From Sandaracinus amylolyticus (GTDB lineage: Bacteria; Myxococcota_A; Polyangia; Polyangiales; Sandaracinaceae), in the NCBI RefSeq assembly GCF_000737325.1, contig NZ_CP011125.1, positions 9,548,001 to 9,612,000 on the forward strand: a DNA stretch of 64,000 bases. The letters are read 5' to 3'. The first letter of the stretch is position 1; each line of letters begins with the position of its first letter. The translations under genes and the position numbers were made by a program. The notes beneath the pieces are model-generated. The model saw only the letters and a program-made list of their open reading frames with translations, ran no database searches and had not been told where the DNA came from. Positions 1 to 9,123 of this stretch are shown here, piece after piece.

Positions 1-1494
1 GTGTTCGACACGCTGATCGAGGCGCTTCCGCTCGCGCCGAGCACCTTCGATCCGGCGACGTTCGCGACGCAGCTCTACCTCGACGAGCTCGTGCGCAGCA
101 GCCTGCGCGTCACGATCGAGGGCACGCACGTCGACGCGAGCGCGAAGGTGCTGCGCCGCGTGCTCGAGACCCCACCGGCACGCGCGATCGACGGCGCGAC
201 GCGGCAGCGCGTGCTCGCGGAGCTCGTCGCGAAGCCCGCGATGCGCGGCGATCTCGAGCGCGTGTACCTCGCGATCCGGAGGCTGCGCGAGGCGCTCGAG
301 CTCTCGACCGGCACCGAGCCCAACCTGGTGCGGCGCAAGGTCGGCGTGCTGGTCGCGCTGCGTCGCTGCGTCGAGGCGATGGCCGACGGGTTCGAGGGCG
401 CGGAGAGCGTGCTCTCGCGGCTGCGCGATCTCGGTCAGCGAGTGCGCGGTCGCGAGGCGTGGTCGCGGCTCGTGCAGCTGGTCGACGTCGAGGGCAACCT
501 CGCGACGGTCGACGTGCGGCTGCGGCTCGGATCGGACGGAACGATTCGCGGCTTCGGCGTGCTCGCGATCCGCGAGAGCGAGACCTCGATCCTGCCCGGC
601 CCGTTCGGGCGCTTCGTCCAGCGCATGATCTCGTTCCTCCGCGGCTATCGCTACGGCGAGAGCGAGGTCGTGGTGCGCCTGCTCGAGGAGGTGTTCGCGC
701 CGCTCGCCGACGACGTCGTCGCGATCCTCGCGTGCACCGGCGCGATCGAGACGTACCTCGCGGCGCTCGGCTTCCGCGATCTCGCGCGCGGCAAGGGCCT
801 CGAGGTGTGCCTGCCCGAGATCGTCGAGGGCGCGGGCGAGCGCGCGATCGAAGGGCTCTTCAACCCGCTCTTGTTCCTCCAGGACGTGACGCCGATCCCG
901 TGCGACGTGCCGGTGCCGCGACACGACGCGCTCGTGGTGATCACCGGGCCGAATTCCGGAGGAAAGACGCGTCTCTTGCAGTCGCTCGCGCTGACGCAGC
1001 TGCTCGGTCAGGTCGGGCTCTTCGTGCCCGCGGCGCACGCGCGGATCGTTCGGGCTCCGAACTTGTTCCTCTCGCTCGTCACCGACGGAGACGCCGCGCA
1101 GATCGAGGGGCGCCTCGGCACCGAGCTGATGCGCATCCGCCAGCTCTTCGAGCAGCTCCAGCCGGGCAGCGTCGCGATCCTCGACGAGCTCTGCTCGGGC
1201 ACGAACCCCAACGAGGGCGAGGACATCTTCGCGATGGTCGTCTCGCTGCTGCCGCGGCTGCGCCCGCAGGTGTTCGTGAGCACGCACTTCCTCGGGCTCG
1301 CCGCGCGGCTCGAGCGAGAGCGCCCGGTCGAGAGCCTCGCGTTCCTCCAGGTCGAGCTCGATCCCGAGGAGAAGCCGACGTACCAGTTCGTGCCCGGCGT
1401 CGCGACGACGTCGCTCGCGCACAAGGTCGCGGCGCGCCTCGGCGTCACCGAGGCTGCGCTGGGCGAGCTCGTCGCGGCGAAGCTGCGCGGCTAG
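1..1494 (+). CDS. MutS-family ATPase-like protein (5' end at window edge)
   Basis: The C-terminal half is the ABC-type ATPase of the MutS family. The Walker A motif GPNSGGKT lies near residues 315-322 and a Walker B segment, VAILDELCSG, near 391-400, followed by the STHF switch. The upstream region (about residues 40-300) is helical and looks like the MutS core/lever region, but I see no N-terminal mismatch-binding domain. At 497 aa it is much shorter than MutS (about 850 aa), so this is a MutS-like ATPase of the kind seen in Myxococcota rather than the canonical repair protein. The frame is open from base 1 with a GTG there, so the true start may lie outside the window. Its stop codon overlaps the stop of the convergent acetyltransferase gene. 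Confidence 0.8.
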   Translation: MFDTLIEALPLAPSTFDPATFATQLYLDELVRSSLRVTIEGTHVDASAKVLRRVLETPPARAIDGATRQRVLAELVAKPAMRGDLERVYLAIRRLREALELSTGTEPNLVRRKVGVLVALRRCVEAMADGFEGAESVLSRLRDLGQRVRGREAWSRLVQLVDVEGNLATVDVRLRLGSDGTIRGFGVLAIRESETSILPGPFGRFVQRMISFLRGYRYGESEVVVRLLEEVFAPLADDVVAILACTGAIETYLAALGFRDLARGKGLEVCLPEIVEGAGERAIEGLFNPLLFLQDVTPIPCDVPVPRHDALVVITGPNSGGKTRLLQSLALTQLLGQVGLFVPAAHARIVRAPNLFLSLVTDGDAAQIEGRLGTELMRIRQLFEQLQPGSVAILDELCSGTNPNEGEDIFAMVVSLLPRLRPQVFVSTHFLGLAARLERERPVESLAFLQVELDPEEKPTYQFVPGVATTSLAHKVAARLGVTEAALGELVAAKLRG

Positions 1495-2474
1495 ACGAGC
1501 GCCTTGCGCATCTTGTGGCGCGCGACGCGCGCGCCGCGCGATGAGAGCGTCTCGATCCAGTCCTCGCGCGTCGACCACATCGTGATCGCGAGGCGCGCCG
1601 GACGTCGCGGCGCGAGCGCGACGCGCACCGCGTCGAGCAGCTCGCCGATCGCGCTCGGAGCGCGATCCGGCTCGACGTGCAGCACGCGCACGACGCACAC
1701 CAGCGCGCCATCGAGCGCCGAGGGCACGAGCTCGCACCACGCGAGGCCGAGCACGCCGCGCTCGTCCTCGAGCATCACGACGCGCTGATCCGGGCCGAGC
1801 GCGAGCAGACGACGACGGATCTCGTCGCGCGCGACGTGCGGATGGCGGAAGTCGCACGCGAGCCGGCGCGCCTCGACGAGCGTGAGCACCGGCTCGAGAT
1901 CGCGCGCCGCGTCGAAGATGCGCGCCGCGCGCGAGGGCTCGATCGCGAGCTCGGTGCGCGCGTCGAGATCCACGCCGACGCGCTCGAACCCGGCGCGCGC
2001 GTAGAGCGGCGCGACGCGCGGGTTGTCGTCCATGAAGTCGAGCGTGAGCGCGCACGCCGATGCGTCGCGCGCGGCGCGATCGAGCCGCGCGAGCACCTCG
2101 CTGCCGAGCCCGGCGCCGCGATGATCGGGGCGGATCACGATCTCGCGCACGTAGAGCTCGACGTGCGTCGCGGGCCCGTGCGCCTCGACCCAGAGGAACC
2201 CGACGATCGCATCGCCGCGCCGCATCGACGCGACGAGATCGCCGCGCAGGCGCCCGGCCGCGATCGCGCTCTCGAGCGCGACCAAGCTGACCGAGAAGCG
2301 CGGGCTCCGCTCGCGCACGCCCTGCAGCACCAGCTCGGCGCCCGCGAACCGATGCGACACGCTCTCGGCCGGCGCGAGCGAGATCTCCGCTCGATCGAGC
2401 GGCGCGAAGAACGAGGCGCGCAGTCGCCCGGGATCGAACGTCGCCACGCGCGTGATGATACGCGCGGCGATCAC
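1491..2474 (-). CDS. GNAT-family N-acetyltransferase, two tandem domains
   Basis: The first GNAT domain (about residues 30-155) carries the acetyl-CoA pyrophosphate-binding motif RPDHRGAGLG (about 115-124). It is followed by the usual ALTLDFMDDNPRVAPLYARAGF segment (split here as strand, helix and beta-bulge). The C-terminal half (about 160-327) resembles a second, degenerate GNAT fold without a clear Q/RxxGxG/A. The substrate cannot be read from the sequence. The chosen GTG start overlaps the stop of the upstream lipoprotein as GTGA (2471-2474), which suggests translational coupling. A second GTG at 2447 is an equally possible start and would give 318 aa. The stop shares the palindrome CTAG with the stop of the facing MutS-like gene. 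Confidence 0.8.
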   Translation of the reverse strand: MIAARIITRVATFDPGRLRASFFAPLDRAEISLAPAESVSHRFAGAELVLQGVRERSPRFSVSLVALESAIAAGRLRGDLVASMRRGDAIVGFLWVEAHGPATHVELYVREIVIRPDHRGAGLGSEVLARLDRAARDASACALTLDFMDDNPRVAPLYARAGFERVGVDLDARTELAIEPSRAARIFDAARDLEPVLTLVEARRLACDFRHPHVARDEIRRRLLALGPDQRVVMLEDERGVLGLAWCELVPSALDGALVCVVRVLHVEPDRAPSAIGELLDAVRVALAPRRPARLAITMWSTREDWIETLSSRGARVARHKMRKALV

Positions 2475-3895
2475 TCGCGCGGTGAGTACGTCCACCACGC
2501 GTCGGACCGAACGCGCGACGGGTCCGCGTCGTGGGTGTGCGTCAGCGGGCCGTTCTCGAGCCCTGCCGTCCACACGCGATCCTCGTCGATCGCGAGCGCG
2601 CGCAGCTCCGCGTGGCCGCCCGTCGCGGGCAGCAGGCCGTCGACGCGGACGACCTCGGCCTGCGCGATGCGCACCACGAACGGGTGCCCGTCGGTGAACA
2701 GGCTCAAGCCGTCGGGGTTCTGCGTCCAGCCCTCGGTGCCGCCGACCCAGAGCGCGCCCTCGGCGTCGAACGCCGCGGTCTGCGCGATCGCGGAGTCGAT
2801 CGCGTCCCACGTGATCGTGGGGCCCACCACCCCGTCGGACGAGAGCGGCGCGATCATGACGTGCAGCTCGGTGTTGTCGTGCCCCGGCTCGCGACGGCTG
2901 CGTCCGATCACCGCGACGCGCTCGCCCGACGCCGCGATGCCGAAGACGAGATCGTCGCGATCGACGGTGCCCACCACGCGCGACCACGCGTGGGTGCCGT
3001 CGCGATCGACGCGCACCACGAGCACGTCGCTCGGGCGGTAGGTCCCGGCCTCGGGCGTGCGGAGCAGCGCGTGCTCGGTGTCGAAGTACGCGTTGTGCGC
3101 GTCGAGCCGTGCGCGATCCGTGAAGCACGTCACGTACGTGCCGCCCTCGCCGTCGCTCGCCGAGAACACGAGGAATTGCGCCCACATGGCGTCGAAGGGG
3201 TCGTAGCTGCCGCCCATCGGCAGGGCCGGCAGCATGCCCGTCGCGGGCGTCACGAGCGTGCGCGCGACGCGCTCGAGCTCGTCGCCGTCGCGCCACCGCA
3301 CGCGATACGCGAGCACGGCATGCGAGTCGTTCATGAGCACCACGACCACGTCGTCGCCGTCGACGACGAGGCGCAACGAGGCCGCGCTCAGCGCGCCGAC
3401 ACGCAGCGCGTCGCGGTTCGCGCTCGGGAGCCACGCACCGGGCTCGTCCGCGAGCGTCGGATCGTCGAGCACCACGCGCCCCCGCAGCCCGTCGCGATCG
3501 CCGCGCGCGAGGAAGGGCCGCCACTCGTCGTCGATGCCCGACGCGGTCCACTCGCCCGACGCGTGCATCACCGCGTCGATCAGGACGTCGCTCGCCGCGG
3601 GCTGCCACACGACGATGCGCGCGCCGTCGCCCCCGGCGCGCGCGATCGCGCGCATCCCGGGATCGCGATCGCCACGCATCGCGGGGATCGGCGCGAGCCG
3701 CTCCTCGACCCACCACGTGTCGGAGGGATCGGTGCGCATCCAGGCGATCACCGCGCGATCCGCGATCCGCACGTCGCGCGTGATCGGCGGCGCCGACGCG
3801 TCGTCGTGCACACCGGCGTCGGCGACGACGTGCCTCGAGGGCTCGCCGCACGCGACGAGCAGGACGACCAGGGAGCAAGCGAAGAGCGATCGCAC
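2471..3895 (-). CDS. Secreted lipoprotein of unknown function
   Basis: The start at GTG 3895 gives a short type II signal peptide (MRSLF..LVVLLVAC) with the lipidated Cys near residue 16, then a low-complexity DAGVHDDASA linker typical of myxobacterial lipoproteins. A GAGG Shine-Dalgarno lies about 8 bases upstream, which favours this start over the longer open frame. The remaining roughly 450 residues are rich in beta strand and hold repeated short motifs such as WVGG, YVTCF and RVVGTVDRDD, suggesting a beta-propeller of the PQQ/YVTN kind. I cannot assign a family. It is divergent from the GST gene (88-bp gap) and precedes the GNAT gene with a 4-bp overlap. Confidence 0.75.
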   Translation of the reverse strand: MRSLFACSLVVLLVACGEPSRHVVADAGVHDDASAPPITRDVRIADRAVIAWMRTDPSDTWWVEERLAPIPAMRGDRDPGMRAIARAGGDGARIVVWQPAASDVLIDAVMHASGEWTASGIDDEWRPFLARGDRDGLRGRVVLDDPTLADEPGAWLPSANRDALRVGALSAASLRLVVDGDDVVVVLMNDSHAVLAYRVRWRDGDELERVARTLVTPATGMLPALPMGGSYDPFDAMWAQFLVFSASDGEGGTYVTCFTDRARLDAHNAYFDTEHALLRTPEAGTYRPSDVLVVRVDRDGTHAWSRVVGTVDRDDLVFGIAASGERVAVIGRSRREPGHDNTELHVMIAPLSSDGVVGPTITWDAIDSAIAQTAAFDAEGALWVGGTEGWTQNPDGLSLFTDGHPFVVRIAQAEVVRVDGLLPATGGHAELRALAIDEDRVWTAGLENGPLTHTHDADPSRVRSDAWWTYSPRE

Positions 3896-3983
3896 GTGAG
3901 CCTCGATCCGAGCTTGGAAGCCGTCCCGGGCATCCGTCACGCCGCGATATCCTCGGCGCGGGGGAAGAGGAGACACGAACACG

Positions 3984-4595
3984 ATGAAGCTCTACGACGC
4001 AGCCATGCCCGGGACCCGCGGGGCGCGAGTGCGCTGGATCCTCGAGGAGCTCGGGATCCCGTACGACGTGAAGACGCTCGACCTGCGCAAGGACGCGAAG
4101 CAGCCCGAGTACCTCGAGATCCACCCCCACGGGCGCGTGCCCGCGTTCGAGATCGAGGGCGAGGCGATCATCGAGTCCGCCGCGATCTGCATGCAGCTCG
4201 CGGATCTGCACGCCGATCGCGGCCTCGCGCCGAAGCTCGGCACGCCGGAGCGCGCGCGCTGGTACCAGTGGATCGTCTACGCGCCGGCCACGCTCGACGG
4301 ACCGATCGTCGAGCGGCTCTTCCACACCGCGCTGCTGCCGCCCGACAAGCGCCGGCCCGAGCTCGTCGAGCGCGCAGACGCGACGTGGAAGACCGCGGCG
4401 CCGTTCCTCACGAAGACGCTGTCGAAGCAGGACTGGCTCGTCGGCGACGCATTCACCGCAGCCGACGTCGTGGTCGGGTACGACGTCGCGCTCGCCGCGA
4501 ACATGGGGATGCTCGAGGGCCACCCCGCGCTCCAGGCGTACCTCGGGCGGCTCTCGTCGCGGCCCGCGTTCGTGAAGGCGTACGAGGGCGGCTGA
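3984..4595 (+). CDS. Glutathione S-transferase family protein
   Basis: This 203-aa protein has the standard two-domain GST layout. An N-terminal thioredoxin fold (about residues 1-80) carries the cis-Pro motif GRVPAFE and the glutathione-contacting ESAAI segment. An all-helical C-terminal domain (about 90-200) carries the N-capping-box-like segment WLVGDAFTAADVVVGY. The cytosolic role would be glutathione conjugation or reduction of an electrophile or peroxide; the substrate is unknown. A strong GAGGAG ribosome binding site lies upstream of the ATG. It is followed after 39 bp by a DsbA-type oxidoreductase gene on the same strand, so the two probably form a thiol-chemistry operon. Confidence 0.9.
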   Translation: MKLYDAAMPGTRGARVRWILEELGIPYDVKTLDLRKDAKQPEYLEIHPHGRVPAFEIEGEAIIESAAICMQLADLHADRGLAPKLGTPERARWYQWIVYAPATLDGPIVERLFHTALLPPDKRRPELVERADATWKTAAPFLTKTLSKQDWLVGDAFTAADVVVGYDVALAANMGMLEGHPALQAYLGRLSSRPAFVKAYEGG

Positions 4596-4634
4596 CCTGG
4601 ACGCCGGCGCGGCCGCGCCCCAGGAGAGACGCGA

Positions 4635-5270
4635 ATGCGCGAGCTCTCGATCGACGTGGTCAGCGACGTGGTGTGTCCCTGGTGCCTGATCGGAGTGGAA
4701 CGGCTCGAGCGCGCGCTCGAGTCGTTCCCCGACGTGCGCGCCGACGTGCGCTTCCATCCCTTCCTGCTCGATCCGAGCACGCCCGACGAAGGCGTCGATC
4801 TACGCGAGCGACTGCGCGCGAAGTACGGCGTCGCGCCGGAGCGCATGTTCGAGCGCGTCGAGAGCGCAGCGCGCGAGAGCGGCATCCCGCTCGACTTCAC
4901 GAAGGTCACGCGCAGCGTCGCGACGCCGCGCGCGCACACGCTGCTGCGCCATGCGGCAGCCAAGGGCACCCAGCGCGCGCTCAAGAAGGCGCTGCTCCAC
5001 GCGTACTTCCTCGAAGGGCGCGACGTCGGATCCATCGACGAGCTCGTCGCGATCGCGAGCGCGCACGGCTTCGAGGCCGACGAAGCGCGCGCGCTGCTGC
5101 GCGACGACGCGGAGCTGCGACGCACCCGCGACGAGGCCGCCGCGGTCGCCTCGCAAGGGATCTCGGGCGTGCCCTTCTTCGTGTTCGGGGAGCGACTGGC
5201 GTTCAGTGGTGCGCAGTCGGTGGACGTGATGAAGAGCGTGATCGCGCGAGCGCTCGACGAGCAGCGCTGA
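4635..5270 (+). CDS. DsbA-family oxidoreductase (FrnE-like)
   Basis: The CPWC active site at residues 14-17 lies on the first strand-helix junction, as in cytoplasmic FrnE/2-hydroxychromene-2-carboxylate isomerase-like DsbA proteins. The cis-Pro loop GISGVPFFVF is near residue 180. There is no signal peptide, so this is a cytosolic thiol-disulfide oxidoreductase rather than periplasmic DsbA. Its length of 211 aa fits FrnE (210-240 aa). The helical insertion at about 60-150 is present. It follows a GST gene by 39 bp on the same strand, and the pairing suggests a joint role in redox or electrophile stress (inference). Confidence 0.88.
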   Translation: MRELSIDVVSDVVCPWCLIGVERLERALESFPDVRADVRFHPFLLDPSTPDEGVDLRERLRAKYGVAPERMFERVESAARESGIPLDFTKVTRSVATPRAHTLLRHAAAKGTQRALKKALLHAYFLEGRDVGSIDELVAIASAHGFEADEARALLRDDAELRRTRDEAAAVASQGISGVPFFVFGERLAFSGAQSVDVMKSVIARALDEQR

Positions 5271-5313
5271 TCCGGCGCTCGCCGGCGGGTAACCTCGTCG
5301 GTGGAGACCATCG

Positions 5314-7941
5314 TTGCGCTCCACCCTCGCCCAACTCACGCCGGTGATCGCGTCGGCGTTGCTGGTCGCGCTGCTGGCGCGGGCGATGTGGCGAGATCGC
5401 AAGCACACCCCGGGCGCCGGCGCGTACGCGGTGGCGCTGGTCGCGCAGCTCGCATGGCTCGCCGGGTACACCGGCGAGCTCCTCGCGGCGGACCTCGATC
5501 GCAAGCTGCTCTGGGACGATCTCACGTGGCTGCCGACCGCGATCGTCGGCGGCGCGGCGCTGCGCTTCGCGGGGGAGCGCACCGGTCGCCGTCGCGCCGG
5601 CGACGCGCTCCTCCTCGCGTACGCGGTGGTGGTCGTGCCCGCGGCGCTGTGGATCGCGGCCGAGCGCTGGCACCGCACGCTGCGTGACGGCGCGTACGTC
5701 GCCGATGCGCCGCCCTTCGGCGCGCTCTTCTATCCGTTCCACGCGCTCGACGTCGCGCTCTCGCTCGCGGTGCTGCTCGCGGTGGTCGGCGCGTCGGGCC
5801 TCGTCGTCGCCGATGCCTGGGGTCATCGTGGTCGATCGCGCGTGGTGAGCGCGCTGCTCGCGATCGGCATCGCGGGGCCGATGGTGTTCGGCTACTTCGC
5901 GGTGATCGCCGGGATCACGTGGGCCGGACAGCGCGACATCGCGCCGCTCACGTTCGGCACGTTCGCGCTCGTCACCGCGCTCGCGGTGCGCTGGGGACGC
6001 GGCCTCGAGGTGGTGCCCGTCGCGCGCGAGCGCATCGTCGAGGGCCTGTCCGACGCGGTGCTCGTGGTCGACGCGCGCGACCGCGTGATCGACGCGAACG
6101 CCGCCGCGCGTGCGCTCCTCTCCCTCGACGCGAGCTCCACCGCCGAGCCCTCGACCGCGGTCCGCGCGGTGCTCGCGTCGATCCGCGACGGCGCGACGTC
6201 GATCGAGCTCGAGGGGCGTCGCTTCGACGTGCGCGTGTCGAGCATCGGCGAAGGGACGTTCGAGCGCGACGCGCGCTCGATCGTGCTGCACGACGTGAGC
6301 GCGCTGCACGCCGCGAACACCGAGCTGCGCGCGGTGCGCGACGATCTCGAGCGGCGCGTCGCGGAGCGCACCGCCGAGGTGGTCGAGCGCGAGCGAACGC
6401 TGCGCGCGATCTTCGAGCACAGCATCCAGCTGATGGGCCTGGTGTCCCGCGATGGTCGGATCCTGCGGGTGAACCCCGCGGTGCTCGCGCTCGCGGGCGT
6501 CGACGAGCAAGCGCTGCTCGGGCGCGCGCTGTGGGAGTCGCCCTTGTGGGGCAGCGACGCCGAGCAGATCGCGCGGGTGCGCGAGGGCCTCGCGCTCGCG
6601 GCGCGCGGCGAGCCGTTCCGCATGCTCGCGACCCACGCCGGCGCGGCAGGCCGCGTCCACCACGTGGACTTCTCGCTCAGCCCGGTGCTCGACGCGTCGG
6701 GCGCAGTGGCGCTGATCGTCGCGGAGGGCCGCGACGTGACCGAGCTGCGGCGCGCCGAGCAGGAGCGACGCACGCTCGAAGAGCGCCTCCATCACCTGCA
6801 GCGCCTCGAAGCGCTCGGCCGCCTCGCCGGCAGCGTCGCTCACGACTTCAACAACCTGCTCGCGGCGATCACCGCGAACGCCGAGCTCGCGCGCGCCGAG
6901 GCGCCAGAGGGCTCGCTCGGCGCGGATGCGCTGCGCGACGTGCTGCACGCGAGCGAGAGCGCGGCGACGCTCACGCGGCAGCTGCTCGCGCTCGGGCGCA
7001 AACAGCCCGCGGGCATCGGCGCGGTCGACGTCGGAGCGGCGCTCGAGAAGCTGCGCGGTCTGCTCGCGCCGCTGCTCGGGCCCGGCGTGCGCCTCGTGAC
7101 GTCGTGCGCGCCGGGGATCGGCGAGGTGCGCCTCGACGCCGGTCCCTTCGAGCAAGTCGTGATGAACCTCGCGCTCAACGCGCGCGACGCGATGCCGGGG
7201 GGCGGCACGCTCACGATCGCCGCCGAGCCGCGCGCCTTCGACGAGCACGAGGCGCGCGCGCGTGACGTCGCGCCCGGCGAGCACGTGCTCGTGACCGTGA
7301 CCGACACCGGCGCGGGCATGAGCGACGACGTGAAGGAGCGCGCGTTCGAGCCCTTCTTCACGACGAAGCCCGAGGGCAAGGGCACCGGGCTCGGCCTCGC
7401 GACGGTCTACGGCATCGTGCGCAACGCGGGCGGCGTGGTGGAGCTCGAGAGCGCGCCGGGCCAGGGCACGCGCTTCGAGATCGTGCTGCCGCGCGCCGCG
7501 CCGCGCGCGGCCTCGCACGCCGCCGCGCCGGTCTCGCGCGTCGTGCCGCGCGGTGGGCGCCAGGGGCGCATCCTCGTCGCCGAGGACCGCCCCGACGTGA
7601 GCGCGGTGATCCAGCGCGTGCTCACGCTCGCGGGCCACAGCGTGGTGCTCGCGGCGACGGGCGCGGAGGCGCTCGAGCTGCTCGCGCGAGGCCCGAAGCC
7701 CGATCTGCTGGTCACCGACGTGCGCATGCCGGGCATGGACGGACCGACGCTGGCGCGCGAAGCGCGGCGCCTCCATCCCGCGCTCGGCGTGCTCTTCCTC
7801 TCGGGGTACGCCGACAAGCCGCTCGACGTCGAGACCGGCGATCCGCTGCTCGCGAAGCCGTTCACGCCCGCCGCGCTCGCCGATGCGGTGCGCGAGCTGC
7901 TCGAGCGCAGCGGGACCGCCGGCACCGCGGCGACGCGCTGA
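5314..7941 (+). CDS. Membrane-bound hybrid sensor histidine kinase
   Basis: The TTG start follows a GGTGGAGA ribosome site. Residues 1-225 hold about seven hydrophobic helices, like the 7TM sensor region of some histidine kinases. Two PAS-like segments follow (about 235-330 and 355-480), joined by a coiled linker. The HisKA box SVAHDFNNLLA places the phospho-accepting His at residue 510. The ATPase domain has an N box near 612-625, DTGAGM near 661 and GKGTGLGL near 687. A C-terminal receiver has the acceptor Asp at 802 (VTDVRMPG) and conserved Lys near 847. The kinase class with HDFNN is common in Myxococcota. No DNA-binding response regulator is adjacent, so its output partner is elsewhere or is the fused receiver itself. 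The stop is back-to-back with that of the next, convergent gene (TGATCA). Confidence 0.93.
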   Translation: MRSTLAQLTPVIASALLVALLARAMWRDRKHTPGAGAYAVALVAQLAWLAGYTGELLAADLDRKLLWDDLTWLPTAIVGGAALRFAGERTGRRRAGDALLLAYAVVVVPAALWIAAERWHRTLRDGAYVADAPPFGALFYPFHALDVALSLAVLLAVVGASGLVVADAWGHRGRSRVVSALLAIGIAGPMVFGYFAVIAGITWAGQRDIAPLTFGTFALVTALAVRWGRGLEVVPVARERIVEGLSDAVLVVDARDRVIDANAAARALLSLDASSTAEPSTAVRAVLASIRDGATSIELEGRRFDVRVSSIGEGTFERDARSIVLHDVSALHAANTELRAVRDDLERRVAERTAEVVERERTLRAIFEHSIQLMGLVSRDGRILRVNPAVLALAGVDEQALLGRALWESPLWGSDAEQIARVREGLALAARGEPFRMLATHAGAAGRVHHVDFSLSPVLDASGAVALIVAEGRDVTELRRAEQERRTLEERLHHLQRLEALGRLAGSVAHDFNNLLAAITANAELARAEAPEGSLGADALRDVLHASESAATLTRQLLALGRKQPAGIGAVDVGAALEKLRGLLAPLLGPGVRLVTSCAPGIGEVRLDAGPFEQVVMNLALNARDAMPGGGTLTIAAEPRAFDEHEARARDVAPGEHVLVTVTDTGAGMSDDVKERAFEPFFTTKPEGKGTGLGLATVYGIVRNAGGVVELESAPGQGTRFEIVLPRAAPRAASHAAAPVSRVVPRGGRQGRILVAEDRPDVSAVIQRVLTLAGHSVVLAATGAEALELLARGPKPDLLVTDVRMPGMDGPTLAREARRLHPALGVLFLSGYADKPLDVETGDPLLAKPFTPAALADAVRELLERSGTAGTAATR

Positions 7942-8415
7942 TCACGCCCCGCGCACCAAGCGATGTGCGGGCACGAGATCGTCGTGCGGCCACGACGCGG
8001 CACGGATCGCGATCTCGCACACCTCGACGCCAGGCTCCGCCTGCGGGCGCAGCACCACGAAGCGCGCGCCGTGCTCGGCCATCAGCGCGCGGTCGTAGGC
8101 CATCAAGCGATGACACGCGGCGAGATCCCCGCTGCCGCGCAGCGGACAGCGCATGCGGATCTCGTGGTACGCGGTGCCGCCCTCGACGCGCGTGCTCGGC
8201 ACGAGGTGCGGGCTCGGCATGTAGCGCTGCCACGCGCGACCGAGCGACGCCGCGTCGCCCTCGTCGACCTCGGGGCGGCGGACACGCCGCGTGAGCGCGG
8301 CGAGCGCGCGCATGAACGACGGCACCGCGACGCGCACGACCGGAGCACGCGCGGCGCGCGCCGAGAGCCCGAGGAGCGCTCCGAACGCCTTCTTCTCCCA
8401 CCGGCGCAGCGTCAT
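7942..8415 (-). CDS. Hypothetical protein, possibly L-2-amino-thiazoline-4-carboxylate hydrolase-like
   Basis: The ATG at 8415 is preceded by AGGA at a suitable distance and gives 157 aa; the longer open frame upstream runs into a large inverted repeat and is not preferred. The protein has no signal peptide. Its C-terminal half has a conserved look: paired Cys in RCPL and AACHRLMAYD, then a GVEVCEIAIR strand. That layout is reminiscent of the ATC hydrolase family (PF14196), but this is a weak resemblance from memory. The function is unknown. It is a single gene ending against the stop of the histidine kinase. Confidence 0.6.
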   Translation of the reverse strand: MTLRRWEKKAFGALLGLSARAARAPVVRVAVPSFMRALAALTRRVRRPEVDEGDAASLGRAWQRYMPSPHLVPSTRVEGGTAYHEIRMRCPLRGSGDLAACHRLMAYDRALMAEHGARFVVLRPQAEPGVEVCEIAIRAASWPHDDLVPAHRLVRGA

Positions 8416-8435
8416 GCGCCGAGATCCTGGGCGCG

Positions 8436-8496
8436 GACGAGCCATGCATCCCATCGATGGATCCGATGCATCCATCGACGGCATGCATGGCTCGTC
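8436..8496. repeat. Long near-perfect inverted repeat (26-bp arms)
   Basis: The left arm 8436-8461 and right arm 8471-8496 are complementary at 24 of 26 positions, around a 9-base loop. Within the arms the hexamers ATGCAT and ATCGAT recur. It sits between two minus-strand genes, downstream of the coiled-coil lipoprotein gene. A transcript from that gene would fold into a very stable hairpin, but no T tract follows, so a Rho-independent terminator is only one option. Others are a processing or stability element, or a binding site. Confidence 0.8.
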
Positions 8497-8506
8497 GCGG
8501 CGCCGC

Positions 8507-9109
8507 TCACTGCTGCGGCGGCACCTCCTGGGGCTTCGCGCGCTCCTCGATGCGCTGCTCCGCCTGCTCGCCCTCGAGCTCCTCCTGCATCTCCGGCGCG
8601 CCGCGCTGCACCGCGCCGGACTCCGCCTCGTACTCCGCGCGCTCCGCCTCGAGTCGGCGCTGCTCGTCGGTCATCTGCTCCTGCCGCTGCTGCACGTGCG
8701 CCTCGGCCGCGGCTGCCTCGCGCTCCGCCTCCGCGGCCTCGCGCTGCGCGTCGAGCTGCGCCTGCTGCGCCTCGGCCTGACGCTCGACCGCCTCCTGCTG
8801 CGCGTCGACGCCCTGCTCGATCGCGTCGACGCTCTGATCGCGCCGCGCTTCGAGCGCCTGCTCGCGTTGCTCGATCTGCCCCTCGCGCTGCTCGAGTTGC
8901 TGGCGCTCCTGCTCCAGCGACGCGCGCTCCTGCTCGATCTCCTGCCGCTCCGGCGCGAGCGAGCGCTCGACCTCGTCGATGCGCTGCTCGCCCTGGGCTT
9001 CGATCTGCGCTGCCTCCTGCTCGATCCGCTCGTCCGCGGGCTGGCGTTCACATCCCACCGCTCCGCAGAGCAGCGCAGCGAGCCCCAGCGTGGTCCAGTT
9101 CCTCGACAC
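8507..9109 (-). CDS. Coiled-coil, Glu/Gln-rich lipoprotein
   Basis: The short signal peptide ends in a lipobox (LLCGAVGC) with the lipidated Cys near residue 20. Almost everything after it, about residues 25-185, is heptad-like and dominated by Glu, Gln, Arg and Ala (EQERASLEQERQQLEQ-type repeats), predicting one long parallel coiled coil anchored to a membrane. The tail is Pro/Gln-rich. The start is set by a perfect AGGAGGTGA ribosome site (9115-9123) placed for the GTG at 9109; the upstream in-frame GTG at 9118 overlaps that site and cannot be used. A periplasmic spacer or envelope-tether role is inferred from shape only. Confidence 0.78.
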   Translation of the reverse strand: MSRNWTTLGLAALLCGAVGCERQPADERIEQEAAQIEAQGEQRIDEVERSLAPERQEIEQERASLEQERQQLEQREGQIEQREQALEARRDQSVDAIEQGVDAQQEAVERQAEAQQAQLDAQREAAEAEREAAAAEAHVQQRQEQMTDEQRRLEAERAEYEAESGAVQRGAPEMQEELEGEQAEQRIEERAKPQEVPPQQ

Positions 9110-9114
9110 GATGG

Positions 9115-9123
9115 TCACCTCCT
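9115..9123 (-). promoter_or_regulatory. Full-length Shine-Dalgarno (AGGAGGTGA)
   Basis: This minus-strand nonamer is a full match to the anti-Shine-Dalgarno. It lies 5 bases before the GTG at 9109. It rules out the GTG at 9118 and implies strong translation of the coiled-coil lipoprotein. Most other genes in the window have only 4-6 matching bases. Confidence 0.8.

Noticed and set aside
2531-5347. Long plus-strand open frame of 938 codons
   Set aside because: It is Arg/Ala-rich and lies antisense or out of frame to well-supported genes (lipoprotein, GST, DsbA-type). In about 70% GC DNA such frames arise by lack of stops.
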